DNA of 64,000 bases from Hofstenia miamia (GCA_004352715.1 SCFE01000075.1:216396-280395), one strand, 5' to 3'; positions 46,250-59,539 are shown, counted from the stretch's first letter. Notes: generated by a model not told the origin, from the letters alone. Translations and numbers: made by a program.

Positions 46250-47600
46250 AATTACTTGTAGTGATTTAAACAAAGTTTAGTTTCCTGCATTTAGGTTTTT
46301 TCCTTTCAGATTGTAAAAAAAATTTCAGAGGTTCTTTTTCTTACTTGTAACAATTGTTTAAAATGGAATACATTCTCTGTGTTTCCTGTGTGAGTTTAGG
46401 CTTCTTCAGTTGTTGTGCTTCTAATGCTGTGTTGAATTAGTTGCACATTCTATTATATTATTAGGATTTTTGTGTTCTGTCATGGTCACTATGTAGAATC
46501 ATCCACAAGGCCATTTTATGCCACAATAAATGAACTTATTTACTCTTTGGCTAATTTAGCAGGAAGAGTTCTATCAGGTTCAAACTTCTTAATGACTTTA
46601 TTACTTAATAAATAGTTAACCCTAGCATTAAGGTAATAATTACTATTTAGGTAATCTTCATCACAGCATCCAAGTGGACATCTGCCTGGCGCCAATCCAT
46701 TCACCAACAATCCATCTATCAAACAATTTGATTTCCATTCACCAATGCCTTAGCTCACGGACATAGATTATGTGTTCCATAACTTAGTGCAGTGCTAATA
46801 ACATTAATGACACAATTCAACTTAATCTTTTTTGAAATAACACATTCTAATAAACTTTGGTTGTGTGTTACAGGTAAGGAAGTAACTGACAAATAATGAC
46901 ACAAGCTGCTTACAAATAAAGGTATAATTAAATAACATTGCAGCTTCTGAACTAACTATACATTTATTATTAATACAGTCTCTTATTTGTCATTTATAGT
47001 CTATAATTTTGACTTAGAATATAATAAGGTTAATTCCTATGGTTAGCCATACAGTCCTTTTTAAGTTTGTTACTACATGCAAACTAAATTTTATCTGTAG
47101 CTTGATAGCTAGCTAAGCATGAAGTTATGAAAAAACTCTATCTGTAGACTTAACCTAAATGCATTTTGTGATCAGGGACATAAACCTATAACTGTTCTCA
47201 CCATGGAATCCAAACCACTACTTTGTACAAAACACTTAGCTATGCATTTTCATATAAAATCAAACTGTAACAAAATAATAAGAGTATTCCAAAGAATATA
47301 TTTCATCACAAATTTTTTCTCATCATTAATACTTATATTAATTTTCTCAAACATGCTTACTATAATCAAAAATATAAAACAAGCACCTGTAACCTAATAA
47401 TTTCTTTATTCTTTGTACATTTTCTGCATGGCTCTACCAAGTTACCTAAAATTAATGAGGAGCATATCATCTCCAGATGTTTGTCAAACTGTTTTCATGA
47501 CAAGCATTTGTTATTTCAAATAAAAATATTAAAAATCACTTCTAGGTAATCTTTCTTTTTTTCAATTGATTGTATCATTTTTCTTTTCCTTTCTTTAATT
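46250..47600. other. No supported gene
   Basis: AT-rich. A minus-strand frame at 46540-46722 ends YLLSNKVIKKFEPDRTLPAK-LAKE and is slightly coding-like, but has no visible splice partner or family. Confidence 0.4.
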
Positions 47601-47839
47601 TGTTAATAAGAAGGATTATGCCACAATATGTCTACACTTTAGCAGAAGGTATGCTTTTGATCTTTGAATTTAATGTTTTTGCTTTCATCATTTGTGCTAT
47701 TTTGTAATATTTACCATGTTTTAATATTTCTTTACACTTGCATGTAGTAAGCTTCCTAATTTTAAGTCAGTATTCAATCTTGCATTTGGTGTCTAGATGA
47801 TTTTATTAACCTAATATGTATTAAATTATTTATTTTCAG

Positions 47840-47981
47840 CCTATAGTCATGGTTATACCAAGTAATTTGGCTTCTAAATACAAGGTGCGGTGTTTTATTA
47901 ATGGTATATAATGCAATATATTATTTCTCTTTATCTATTTACAAATAACTTTTCATTTAGATAGAAAAAGGGAGAACTTAA
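47840..47981 (+). CDS. Possible last two exons of an unrecognised gene
   Basis: An acceptor TATTTTCAG leads into 47840-47884 (PIVMVIPSNLASKYK) with donor GTGCGG. Then an acceptor TTTCATTTAG leads into 47961-47981, six residues and TAA, joining in phase. Very short, so coincidence is possible. Confidence 0.28.
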
Positions 47982-48417
47982 CTTGGAAATTCTGCCAAAT
48001 GTATTACACAGGGATTAAATATTAACAAGAAAAGAGTGATACCTTTCATAGCATAAAAGAATTATCAAATTTGTGACAAATCAACTTGGTGAGTAAAAGA
48101 TACTTGGATTTAAAGCAAAGTAGGCCAGACTGGTGATTTTAAATTCATCTGCACACAAATAACAAGGTATGTAGCTACTTTTCCAATTTATCATTTTGTG
48201 TTATTAGCCAAGCATATTTATATAGTTGTCATTTAATTGAGCATGTAAATTTCTAATCTTGACAATTGAATTTATACTAGTTGATATTATAAATCCTATT
48301 TTTGTTATTTCAATTAATGCACTTTTAATTCATTTTGTTTTAAAAAATTTTCTGAAAATTGCCTTATGAATACTATACATCATGTTTCATTGGTGATGAA
48401 TAAGACACTATATTTAC

Positions 48418-50823
48418 TATCTTTGCTTACCATTTATAAAAATTTATATGCTTAAAATGTCAAACTAGGTTTCAGAGTATGACGAATTTGGATAGGTGAA
48501 TTAATGTGTTTTTCATGTATACCAATGCATCAGCTTAAATGCAGTCAATAATCCAGATAACAAGTTTGTGTGTCATCACTTCCATCCGAACTACAGTAAT
48601 ATATAGCTGTATATATCCCATGAAAACTTGCTAGTTGTAAAGAATTAAGCTTGCACAAAAAGAGAAGTGATATATAAATAGTTATCAAGTGTGCTGTATT
48701 TCATACATGTGTAATGTTTGAGTTTGGCAAAATATTTTTCTGTTTTGCATTCAAAAGATGTAAATATTTGTGAAAATGAATTAAATGATAGTGAATATAG
48801 AGACAAGCTAGCATCTAGAAGTTCATGGAATTTTTTATGAATGGAAAATTTGAATGTTGATTAATTTGCAAAAGCAATAATACTCCAATATTTTTCTCAT
48901 TATTCAGCCAACTGGGAAAAATGTTTGTCATTTATGATATGTATAAAACATATAGGTGGCCATGTATAATTGATAAATATGAATAAACTAGAAAAACATG
49001 GACTAATAGAAACATTAATAAATTGACCTGATGTAAATATCACTAAAACTAGTGAGTAACTATAGAAACTAGTAAAGTAATTATGCTATTATTGTGAGTC
49101 AACTTTCAACCTCTCATATTCATGAATCATCAATCAAGTCACTTTTTTGGACCATCACTGCCTGGGTAGATCAATCAGATTTGTGCTACAGGCTAGATTA
49201 TTGTAACTACTTTGATCAAAATCACACTCAGATCCTGGATTGCAGCTTAGAAGCACTATAATACAATTTGGCAATGAAAAATATAGTGGAGCTGCCAATT
49301 GCACTAATTATAGAATAACATTAAGACTGTTTAATGACATATTATTAGTGCATCTAGATAACTAACAACATCTTAATTGAATATCAGATATGAAAAGTCC
49401 ATTACATGGAAAGCATTAAATTCAAGAATTATTTTAGAAAAATATGCAAAATTCGGACTTACAAATCTGCATAATAAAGGAATGAAGTGTCCTTATTCAA
49501 TCAAGACTACATTATAATAAAATTTCATAAGAAAATAATGATTGCTTCCAATATAATACGATAAGTTGTGTACAGAATGTGATATTGTACTAATCAATGT
49601 ATTCCTTCAGCATCCCAGTAATTTCTGTTTAATTCAAAAAACCTATGAAATTGATTTTTTTGGGTTATTTTTTAAGTGAGCTCTTGTTTCTCATTTCCAT
49701 TTCACTTTTGAGTTAACATTAATCAATTATAGACTAAGGAGGTGCTTGGATTCACAGACATTTTAAGCTAATATTAAGACAAACAATATTGTCATATCAA
49801 TTTGAAACTTTTAAATTTAAATGTTTCTTCAACTGTACATAGAAAAAAATTATGAATTGAGTAAATAACAATGCAAACCTCAACCTTGCTATATTAATCA
49901 ACTATAAGAATAGCATATTTTAAAATGTTAAACATGATATCAAAACCCAAAGTATTAAATTATTTATTAACATTAAATGTAACTAAATATTTCAAGTACT
50001 TCATTTTATTTCTCCTAGAATTTGAGTGAATTGGATTTGAGCATCAAAAAAGTATTTGCCTTCAGTGGACTTGTGTAAATATGGAAAACTTGTGCAATGA
50101 ATTTATTCAAATAAAATACAAAAAACAATCAAGATAAAAAGCTTTCTTACAAATCATTTGCAAATAAGCGTTTTACAGTTAGAGCAGTTAGAAAACAGTA
50201 AAGCTAGGTTCTAAGAAAGCATCTTTTACAAAAAGTAGATGAGAAGCAAAAGTGGCAGAAGCAGCAATCTAATTGGAAACAAAACCAGCTGGTTTTTCAG
50301 CAGATTTTTTCAATAATTCTTTTAGCTGCTAAATATAGAAATGGAAGTAAGCCAAAAAAATTAATATAGAATTCTTAGATTTTTCTCAGCTCATTTGAAG
50401 TCTTCAATGATGTGCTACAAGGCCTGCTTGAATAACGACCTGGGGTTTGAATTCCAAAAAACGAAAGAAATAAATCAAATGCTCTTGCAACTAGTGAATT
50501 GGCTTAAATTTGATCAAAGTATTCAAAATAGAGAATATCACGAAGTCTCTTCACTTTTGTAGCCCTACCATCATTCCATTTGTCTTGAAATGAACAAAGG
50601 GCTTACCAAGCAATTTAGATGGTTTCACAAGTAAAGATGTATATTTGATTGGTAGAAATAGTGCATCTCAAAATATAAAACTTAGACCTATTCTTGTTCT
50701 ATTGTGCGTCTACATTCTGCATTTTAATACAAATCAAACAATTCATTTTGTAATGTAGAAATATGATTGTTTATTATCAATGGCCTCATTTTATTTTTGT
50801 GTAGTTCTTACGATTATTAAAAA
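48418..50823. repeat. Long direct repeat, copy 2
   Basis: Partner of 39555-42723. It keeps the leader-like start but lacks gag, and lacks the small basic open frame present in copy 1. Near 50594-50757 a plus-strand frame (DGFTSKDVYLIGRNSASQNI) stays open. In copy 1 the same place is partly deleted, so each copy has lost different parts. Confidence 0.75.
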
Positions 50824-51546
50824 GGAAAGTGTTTCAAAAAGCATGGGCAAAATAGCGAGTTGTTTGACTTGGTTACCTAAAGCAACATATTACATCAAAT
50901 GTTGGCCTGTGGCGGAGTGCAGTTATGGCCTCATTTTTGTTCATGTAATTACAAATTTCCAGGCTGTAATTACAGTAGGCCTTGTGTACTATCAAAACAA
51001 GCTATTAAAATGATAACAACGGAGCTGAAAATTTTTTAACATTGATTTTTGAAGTCATTATTCAATGGATGACTAACCTTGAACTGCCTAGCGTCCATTT
51101 TTTAAGGATAAACCATTAATCCACATTTCCAATGATTTTTTTCCACCTATTAGCTCAATTTGAAAATCATAAGCATGAGCAGGTCTCTAGTGCAATGTTG
51201 AAAAAATTTCTGTTAAAGCATTTATTCCTGTGGCTGAAATTGTTGAAAATATAACAATTCGGCTTTGAAAATTTCAAATTTAAATTCTCTCCATACCTTA
51301 TGTTCATGTATATATAAGAAATTGAGTCTACAGAAGCAATAAAGAATTTTGACTGTTTCTAAATGGGTTCAAACATATTTCAAACAAATTGAATCATGCT
51401 GTGTGCAGTCATAGGCACGGGGTTTAAGAGTAAAAAAGACTAAATAATATAAAGTATATAAATTTCTAAACATTAGAAAATATTTCCTGAGTTGGATATT
51501 AAAAAACTGCATTTAATTAAATTACTTACTTTGTCAGTTACATCCT

Positions 51547-51921
51547 CTATATATTTATATATTCCATGTATTGATTTTTTTCTTTTTTCGGGAAGGCTAT
51601 TTTAAATTTAGTAGAACTTAAATACTCTATCTTTGTAATGGGACAACGAACCTAAAGGCACTTGCGAAATTAGAAATATTTTATTAATTGATCAACTAAC
51701 CACATCAGTAGAATATAATTTCGCAAGGAAATAAATTTAAAAACATCAACCTGTACTATAGCACAAAATTTCACTGCATCAATAGGATTAACTGCTTGAG
51801 CGCGCACTAAATTTGATCATGATTCTCCATTGGACTTTTTCAGATCCCGCGACAGTAAAAAACCAACCCTACATCCTTCACTTTGTGCGCCCATACAGTC
51901 ATTGTACTTTTCAGCTAACAT
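51547..51921 (-). CDS. C-terminal exons of an unrecognised gene
   Basis: Exons 51873-51921, 51751-51806 and 51547-51651 join in phase through introns of 66 and 99 bp with GT..AG ends. The last ends in TAG at 51547-51549. Read-outs: MLAEKYNDCMGAQSEG, RAQAVNPIDAVKFCAIVQ, and VRCPITKIEYLSSTKFKIAF followed by a Lys-rich tail. The first exon is preceded by an acceptor (AAATACAAG), so more lies upstream. No domain recognised. The last exon shares sequence with the repeat at 45274-45380, where the frame is degraded. Confidence 0.5.
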
Positions 51922-52179
51922 CTTGTATTTATATATATATATTTCCCTCTAAATGCCTTTAAAAATTGTAATATTGAAATTGATATGCATTTAGAGGGAC
52001 GGCTAAGAAAAAACAAAGGCATTTAGTGGGATTTTTTCATTTTTAATTTTTAATTGAAAAACAGTATTTTTATATGAATTGTTAATTATTATTATTATAG
52101 TTAGAACAGTATATTGCGCATAATTTATTATTCGTGCTTTGTGTACACTGTACAATACGTTGCATTTCTTATAATATTG

Positions 52180-53000
52180 TAATCAAAAGCATGGAATGGC
52201 CAAACGAGGAACATAATTTTGCTCAAATTGATCTTGAATTTCTTGAAAAAAAAGCGAAATTTCGAATGCTAAAAGAAATCTGAAACAAAAATTATTTAAG
52301 AAAATGAAAAAATTGCTAAAAAGTATGAAAGGCCAATGCAGCACAATCTTAAGAAAACATGCATTTCTTGCAAAAGCCAGATTTAAGATATGAGGCGCCA
52401 CATTGAAGGACAGCATAAAGATTGTTTAAAAATGTTGTGAAAAAAGTATCTGCAGATCTGATCCCTTAAAAAATATATTTTGCCATGATTTTCAACGAAT
52501 TTCTTCTAGAACTACAATTAATAAAAGTTTGCAAAATTTTATTCCTTTTCATATGTTGTTGATGTAAACGGTTTTCAAAAAGTATCAGTGAAAATTCACT
52601 TCCTGAATTTACAAACGCAGTTAAAACGTTTTTGGATCACTAAAAGAAAAAATGAGCAGAAGAGGCGTTAGCTTACAATCAGTGAAAACTTTCTTGAACG
52701 TAAAATCACGAGGTTTTTGATTAAGTGTTTAACAATAACACAGTTTTTCAAAAAAACCTATGAATTTCAGCATTGCTTTCGAAGAGCTTATTCAAGAAAA
52801 TTAAAGTAAGAATATCTCTATGATTTCTCGGTTGTCAATTTTAAAAATGTTTTTAAAATACATCTGTATTAAACCTGACATTATTTTTAAAACTAGATGA
52901 AGCTACAATGCCATTGTAAAAGACATATAACTGATAATTTGGGAAGATATATTGCTCGTGAAGAAAAATTTAAAAAAGTGACAACATTAGAAGCAGTTAA
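52180..53000 (+). pseudogene. Zinc-finger-containing transposon or gene relic
   Basis: Frames read NEEHNFAQIDLEFLEKKAKF and then CISCKSQI-x-DMRRHIEGQHKD, a C-x2-C...H-x4-H finger, followed by scattered pieces (SVKIHFLNLQTQLKRFWITK, KRHITDNLGRYIAREEKFKK). This order resembles BED/C2H2-type hAT-derived proteins, but no hAT core is recognisable. Stops occur every 20-40 codons. Confidence 0.35.
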
Positions 53001-53353
53001 GACTCTATATATTCGTTCATAAAAGATTGAATTCCGTTGTGCTGTAAAGTGAATATCTCATTCAGTCAATTAAGGGCAATGGTATTTTTTACCATTCAGT
53101 GTCGTTTAAGCTGGAAGCCAGGGCCTCACCATTTACTTACATGGGATCATTTCAATAAGGCTCTAAAAAGATGGTATTTATAAAATTAAAACATAACAAA
53201 GCAGAACATAAAACAGGCTATAAATACCCTGTCAAAATATCATTGACAAAAGAAAATATCTGCTATATACAACTCCTAAAAAAGTAATTTAAGGTTTCAT
53301 ATCTTCTTGCAAAAACCACTGAAATTTTCAGTAATGCATTGAAATTCCGTTAC

Positions 53354-56300
53354 CCTGTAGAATCAATTAGTTTCTCAATTTTTAATGGAATTAATATTTC
53401 AACTACGCCAATATTTGGTGATAGAATAGTGTACTAACCCTAAAGTAATATAAAATTTCTCATATACGAATTTCATAGAGGAACAGTATGTTATGATGTA
53501 AATTGTATATACTTGCAAAAGTCTCACACATGACACATTTCATATAAACAATAAATCATTATTGAAATGGTAGCAACCATTTTAACAGTGAAAATAAAAT
53601 TCCGTTACTGCTTGACCAGCATCTTATTTATGTATCTGTTACAGACTTGTCAATGAGCAAAGCCGAACATGCTTAAAATCAAAACGAATCAAGTCTATCA
53701 GAGCTTAGCTTAAAACTGTTGCTGACAAGTTTTGTGAGACAAAATTTCTGACCCATTTCTATTCAGGACCTCACATCCTTCTTCAGTTAAATTTCTAAAC
53801 TATATTGAATTATCATGTGTGTAAAACTTATGACTTGTGATGTGATTCAAGTATTTAGTTAAAAATATATTAATAAAAACCTGCAAAGTCACAACAAAAA
53901 TATTTGTGCAAAGCGAAACATTTCGGATTTTTTTGAAATAACTAAAATATTCATAAATGCATCCATTAACCTGTTATCAGGCTTTTCATGGCAAGACATG
54001 TTTCAAATTAGTTTCCAATTCCAATGTCATATTAAACCAAGTTTGTATCTTTGGCTTGTAATTAAGTTGATGTTTAATCCAAGCATTTAAGTATTGAGTT
54101 TATTAGTTAATGAATTCAATGGATTTCTACAATTGAAATTAATTTATGAAATTGCGCTGAGTTTTTAGCCTTATACTTTGCTTACTTGTGTGTAAATATC
54201 TGAGAAATATACTTTTGACATACGTGGTTAACAATTTCACCAATTGCATTAAATATTTCTATACCTCAATCATCATAAAATGCAAAGAAAAAGTAAAATT
54301 CAATTCTTCTATAGAATATATCGCATCTCTGTTAATTACATAGAAAGTTGTACACACAGTTTTAAGTATGTACGCTACATAAAATAACTCCATACCTCAA
54401 TTACCAGCGTATGGATATTTAAGTTATAACCCAACTATTTTACAGTTAAGTCGAAATCTTGGTTAAAAGCATTGCCAAATGCATGGGTGCCGTTCAAATT
54501 CTTATAAACGCTTATTTATTTTCAAGTTATACAAAGTCTGAAGATATTAGCAAAAAATACAATGATTTATAAGATTCTCCACAAACATTTCAAGATTTAT
54601 ATTAGTGCACAGGAGAGCTAATATTTCAAGACGCCTTATATTCAATGGAAAGCAAAAATTTTTAGAAAAAATGATTTTTATCTTATGAAAACCATTCAAA
54701 ATTTATATTCTATTTCAATACTCACAATAAAAACCCGCAAATGCATATAATGTTTAAAACCATGCTGAGCTTGCAGCCATATATTTTGTTAACCTGTGTG
54801 CAAAAAGTATGATGAAGTTCTAAAATTATCCCAAACAGTAAGCTTTTGACTTTAATGGTTAACAATTTCCCTAAATGCTTTATAATTACTAAGGCCACGG
54901 TTAGACTAGGTGATTGGTTAAAAGTGATCTGTCACTTTTGAAAGCGTTGCACGTCTATCCACCCGAGATAATTAGCGATGTGACGATCACGAAGATATCG
55001 CGACTGTTCGATTTCATTTGTTATTGGTGGCCAGAGCGCGTAGTCTAACCACTCTCTGTATGTGATTATCCTGTAACAATTACTAAAAGTGATTTGCGTA
55101 GTAATTTAAAAGGCTTCAATAAACATTGTGCCAAATCGAAGTTCATCAAATTATATTACTATATGTATTATAATTATATCGACTGTTTTTAATTTTTAAA
55201 ATATATTTATCTTGAATTATTACATAATTTTGATACATATACTACATAATTTTACTGAAAAGATTCATTGCTATAAACACAAAACAGACGGGTGTTGTTA
55301 CTTTTCTCTCTGTGCATAATGAACACTTACAATAGCGGTCAACATAGACGAAAATGACAAATTCATACAAGAAAAATTGTTGAAAGACGCAATGAATCCG
55401 TGATTCTAAACCAAATAAAATGTCAAGCAACATTGGCTACGATTGAGAGAAATCTTAACCACAATAATATATTGAAATGTATGTGCAGTTATTATAATTT
55501 AGTGAAGCAGAGTTGATTTAACAAATTGACTTATTATTAGTCTATGTATATTTTTGTATTTGTTTTATATCTTGCTCTCAGTAATAGGAAACAGTTTTAT
55601 ATTGCTTAAATGAATCATTTTGAAAAATGGATGGTCATATTTTAGGCCATATTTAACTATATTCCGCCAAATTTTGTCACAAAAATTAGGTCATACTTTG
55701 TTTTTTTTAAAATAATATTTTTGATTGCCCTTGTAATAATTGAACAATATATTATCCGTATTCGGCAGTCAAATTATCCAAAATTATCCGGTTATCCGGT
55801 ATATTCAATTCAATATCCCAGTGGCGTACGCAGAGTGGACAAGGTGGAATATCCCCCGTCAGGTTTTCAAATTTGATTTTAGCTGCATAAATAAAAGATT
55901 CTTCTTAAAATATTGAAAATTTTAAAATCTAAGACCGTGAAATTTTTACGGTGTATTTCCCAATATTTTCAAAAATTTTGGCGGGGTTCGTCCTGCATTG
56001 AGTCAGAAAATCTTGCGTACGTCTCTGCACTATCCGAATTCCATTTCTACTAATAACCGATGAAAGCATTCATGTCGAAAGCTGAAATTTGTTAAAATAT
56101 GCTTTACAGATAACACTACTTTAAGTTCACCAATAATTGTACATTTAATCATAATTTTAGAGATGAAATTTTACTACAGTCAGAAATTCTAGTCGTTATT
56201 TCTATACAAAAACATTGCGCATGCGTCACAAATCGCCAGTGTAACCACTCTAATGTGATTGGTAAGCTGTCTTCATCACAACAACAATTACTATTACAAA

Positions 56301-56849
56301 GCAATTTTGTAATTGCTTTTGTGATTAATCACCTAGTCTAACCGTGGCCTAATGCATAAAGTGGCGTACGCACTTACAACTTTGCGCGCAATATTTATTG
56401 ATTTAATGAGGCGCACAACCAAATGTTGTACTGTGTTTGCGATTCCAACCTTGCAATTCACATATTTTGATTGTGTCATTTCTGACAGAGAAGCAATTTA
56501 ACCGCTCATTATTATTTACTCCTTTCAAAATGTTTTATTTTTTCAAGCTGCTTGATTGCATTGGTTGTAGTGTATTTTCCTGGTGGATTAATATATAAAA
56601 ATGGCAATAAATATAATTCAACCAAAAAGTTGCTAAAAAAGTTGTAAGTGTACGCTACTTAAAATAACTCCATACCTCAATTACCAGCGTATGAATAGTT
56701 ACGGTATAATCCAACTGTTTTATAATTAAGTCCACATCTTGGTTAAAAGCATTGCCAAATGCATATTTAACTTTTGTTTTATTATCTTCTTTCACCATAC
56801 ATTCTTCAGATTCTTGTGCTTTAGCAGGTATTTCAGGAAAGTCAGCTTT
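53354..56849 (-). CDS. Unrecognised gene, exons at 56676-56849 and 53354-53433
   Basis: Exon 56676-56849 is 58 codons in phase 0 at both ends (KVKYAFGNAFNQDVDLIIKQ, LDYTVTIHTLVIE) between acceptor ATATTTAG and donor GTATGG. Exon 53354-53433 reads YTILSPNIGVVEILIPLKIE with acceptor AGGGTTAG and donor GTAACG. A further short exon near 53300 would end the protein. A weak candidate upstream exon ends at about 57231 (GDYDNMKSMLALTG, donor GTAAAC). The large gap between the two main exons holds a partial duplication and a 1.46-kb DNA transposon. That the two belong to one gene is inferred from strand only. No domain recognised. Confidence 0.5.
54120..54890 (-). repeat. Tandem duplication including a decayed exon copy
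   Basis: 54360-54485 matches 56640-56766, including the exon end: on the minus strand AFGNAFNQDFDLTVK-stop-LGYNLNIHTLVIE and the same donor GTATGG. 54120-54260 likewise resembles 54700-54890. Two units in tandem are implied; the second was later split by the Harbinger-like element. The 54.4-kb exon copy has one stop and is a pseudo-exon. Confidence 0.7.
54890..56352. mobile_element. PIF/Harbinger-like non-autonomous transposon
   Basis: Element 54893-56349 (1457 bp) with inverted ends GGCCACGGTTAGACTAGGTG on both sides, about 24 bp long and nearly perfect, flanked by TAA on each side. A 3-bp TAA/TTA duplication with GG-starting ends fits PIF/Harbinger. A minus-strand frame at 55242-55433 is open but matches nothing. 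It interrupts the tandem-duplicated segment. Confidence 0.75.
55811..56034. mobile_element. hAT-type MITE nested in the Harbinger-like element
   Basis: Element 55819-56026 (208 bp). Ends are CAGTGGCGTACGCAGAGTGG and, reverse-complemented, CAGAGACGTACGCAAGATTT. The flanks CAATATCC and CACTATCC are an 8-bp duplication with one mismatch. A third short unit, 56359-56660, has related ends (AAGTGGCGTACGCACTTACA, and AAGTAGCGTACACTTACAAC inverted) but no clear target duplication. Confidence 0.78.
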
Positions 56850-57806
56850 CTAAATATTACATGAATAAATCAGTAATTGATTTACAAAATGTAGTTCCAT
56901 TTCAACAAATTATAGGTTGTTATAGAAAGAGTTAAGCAACCAATTTTTTTTTGCAAATGTCATATTTATGCCACGACACATTCAATATTGCAAACTGGTC
57001 TTTGCTGGAAGAAATAACTTATTTCAATCATTTCATTTGGATGAGATGGAATCATTCAAAGTAAATGATATCAATATATAAATCAGATCTCATTTTTCTA
57101 GCATTAGATAATCGAAAATATTTGAGAATCTTCTTAAATCTTGAACACCAATAAAAAATATATTGATGCCCACGTGGATCAATTAGACCCATGAATCAGT
57201 TATTGAATACAACCGTATTTTAATGAGTTTACCTGTTAGTGCAAGCATTGATTTCATGTTATCATAATCTCCATTTACTCAATCCCAATCTCCATATCAT
57301 GAAAAATTAGTTTCTGTAATATTATAATGTATAAAAAACCAATGTGTCAAATGTGTGAGTAGCCGTGAGTGAGTGCCGCTAGTTCATTGTCATAGATCAC
57401 GAAATATGGTATAGTTTTCAGAATTTTTTACAGAAACTCAAAGACAGGAATCTTGGATTTTTACAATAATTCTCCTGAATTTGTCAATACAATACATTAT
57501 TTGGCGTCTCCTTTTTCACCAAAAATGAACAAACAACTAGTGCAAATTTCAATTTGATTGGCAATTCCGAGTTGCAGACACAGTTGTTTGTCCACAATAG
57601 TAAAACTTCAATTACGAAATATCTACGTTCAATTCTCAGAAAACACTGAAAAATGGTATGCTTATTTCACATCTTTTGTGCTTGCATAAAAATCACAAAT
57701 ATAATTAGGAGAAAGAAGAAAGCTTTAGAGAAGTACATATTTCTATTGAAACAATAATAGCAGTTATTAAAAGTTTCAAATTACAACTATATTTGTAATT
57801 TAATAG

Positions 57807-58324
57807 ATCTGCCATTAGTTTGGGTGTCGTAACAAATGTTTACTTCCTGAGGAGGGATTTAGTTCAAAAAACACAAAGTAAATCAAAAGAAACCTAACCT
57901 TTAACAGCAATCAAAAGTTAAGGATGCCTGCCGTTTATTATGCAAAATGAGTGACACAGCCAATTTGCACCTATTAACGTAGTATTCTACTAACATTTAA
58001 AAATGGGTGCAAGAATGATTTTTATATCAGTTTTTTTCATGATTATTTGCATCTAACAGCGGAGTTGGTGTTGATTGATGATCATTAAGACCACGTAAAA
58101 CTCTTACAGATAAATAAAGTATTTTGCCATATCTTAGGAAGTATTCCATTTCGGAAAATTCTTCCTCTTTAAATTTGAAATACTTGTGCAAACCATGTAG
58201 ACAAATTAACCAAGTTTATAGACATTTTAACGGAAGCGGTTCTTCTGTCTCTTGTTATGCTGATAGATGCAGTGGTCTACTGCAATTCATTATCCTATCT
58301 CTTCATTCATCATCAGCCAGTTAT
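57807..58324 (+). CDS. Weak candidate exons of an unrecognised plus-strand gene
   Basis: 57807-57877 reads SAISLGVVTNVYFLRRDLVQ between acceptor TTTAATAG and donor GTAAAT. 58138 onward follows acceptor CATATCTTAG; one frame is open to TAA at 58324 (NLKYLCKPCRQINQVYRHFN). The phases of these two do not agree for the long frame; the phase-compatible frame stops after 11 codons. At most one reading is right. Confidence 0.28.
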
Positions 58325-58828
58325 TAAATATTAAATCTACTTGAGAAAATCAAAGAATGTAATTATTTTATTAGTAAATTCACGTCTTGTGCAACATCTA
58401 ATTTTAACTGATTTAATTTTTTTTGACCGATATTTATTATGTTAGTAGAATATATATATATATATATATACATGCACATATGTAAGTGCCTTAAGAATAA
58501 TTAAAACATCTTTGATAGAAAAATTTCATGTTTATATAAGTGATGTCCACATCTATTTTACTTTAATGGAATAGTTAATGTATTATTGATTGTTGTTAAT
58601 GATCTTTAATAATTTTAGTAAAAACATTAGACTAAAAGATATATTTCGCTCAACTTGAGCGTCGTCAATTTACAAAATTATTTAATTAAAAATTATTATG
58701 TAATTAAACGTTGATTAGATGTAATTTGTGTGATATATGTAATCATCTTTGATGTTATGACTTGGTTGCATTAATCTTATGTATATAGTTTCGATTACTT
58801 TGAAATTTTTATGGGATGGTTGATATAT

Positions 58829-59073
58829 NNNNNNNNNNNNNNNNNNNNNNNNNNNNNNNNNNNNNNNNNNNNNNNNNNNNNNNNNNNNNNNNNNNNNNNN
58901 NNNNNNNNNNNNNNNNNNNNNNNNNNNNNNNNNNNNNNNNNNNNNNNNNNNNNNNNNNNNNNNNNNNNNNNNNNNNNNNNNNNNNNNNNNNNNNNNNNNN
59001 NNNNNNNNNNNNNNNNNNNNNNNNNNNNNNNNNNNNNNNNNNNNNNNNNNNNNNNNNNNNNNNNNNNNNNNNN

Positions 59074-59106
<33 letters not shown>
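58829..59106. other. Assembly gap ending in an (AT)n tract
   Basis: N from 58829 to 59073, then alternating AT to 59106. Open frames across it are artefacts. Confidence 0.9.
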
Positions 59107-59107
<1 letters not shown>

Positions 59108-59539
59108 CCCGAGGGTACCTGATTATACCCACCCACACCCGCGGTTATATGCGGGCTCCAGAGGTGTAGTGGAAGGGGGTGCCCCTTATTAAAATTTATT
59201 TGGGGCCCAGCCCCCTTTCATCTCAGGATCAAAACTACAGAAATTCAATCATTGAGATCATTTAAATTACAATACGCTTTCCTGCATCTAACATTTATTC
59301 AGAAGATGGATGAGAAATATCAACATTCTTTAACTTTAAGCAGATTGATGAAAATGTAAAATGACATACCGTTTGTCCACATTTTCAAATAATTTTCTCC
59401 ATGTCTATTAGGGAATTTGTAAATCGTTAAATGTGGACATAATAATTAGTAAGCATGCTTAGAAATGATATATTTTTACTATTTTTTTAAAAATGCTAAT
59501 TTTTTGAAAAAGTTTTAAACTCTTTCAATACTTAATGTG

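Noticed and set aside
53035-53165. Two overlapping open plus-strand frames (KLEARASPFTYMG and LSWKPGPHHLLTWDH)
   Set aside because: No splice signals, no family, and both close quickly.
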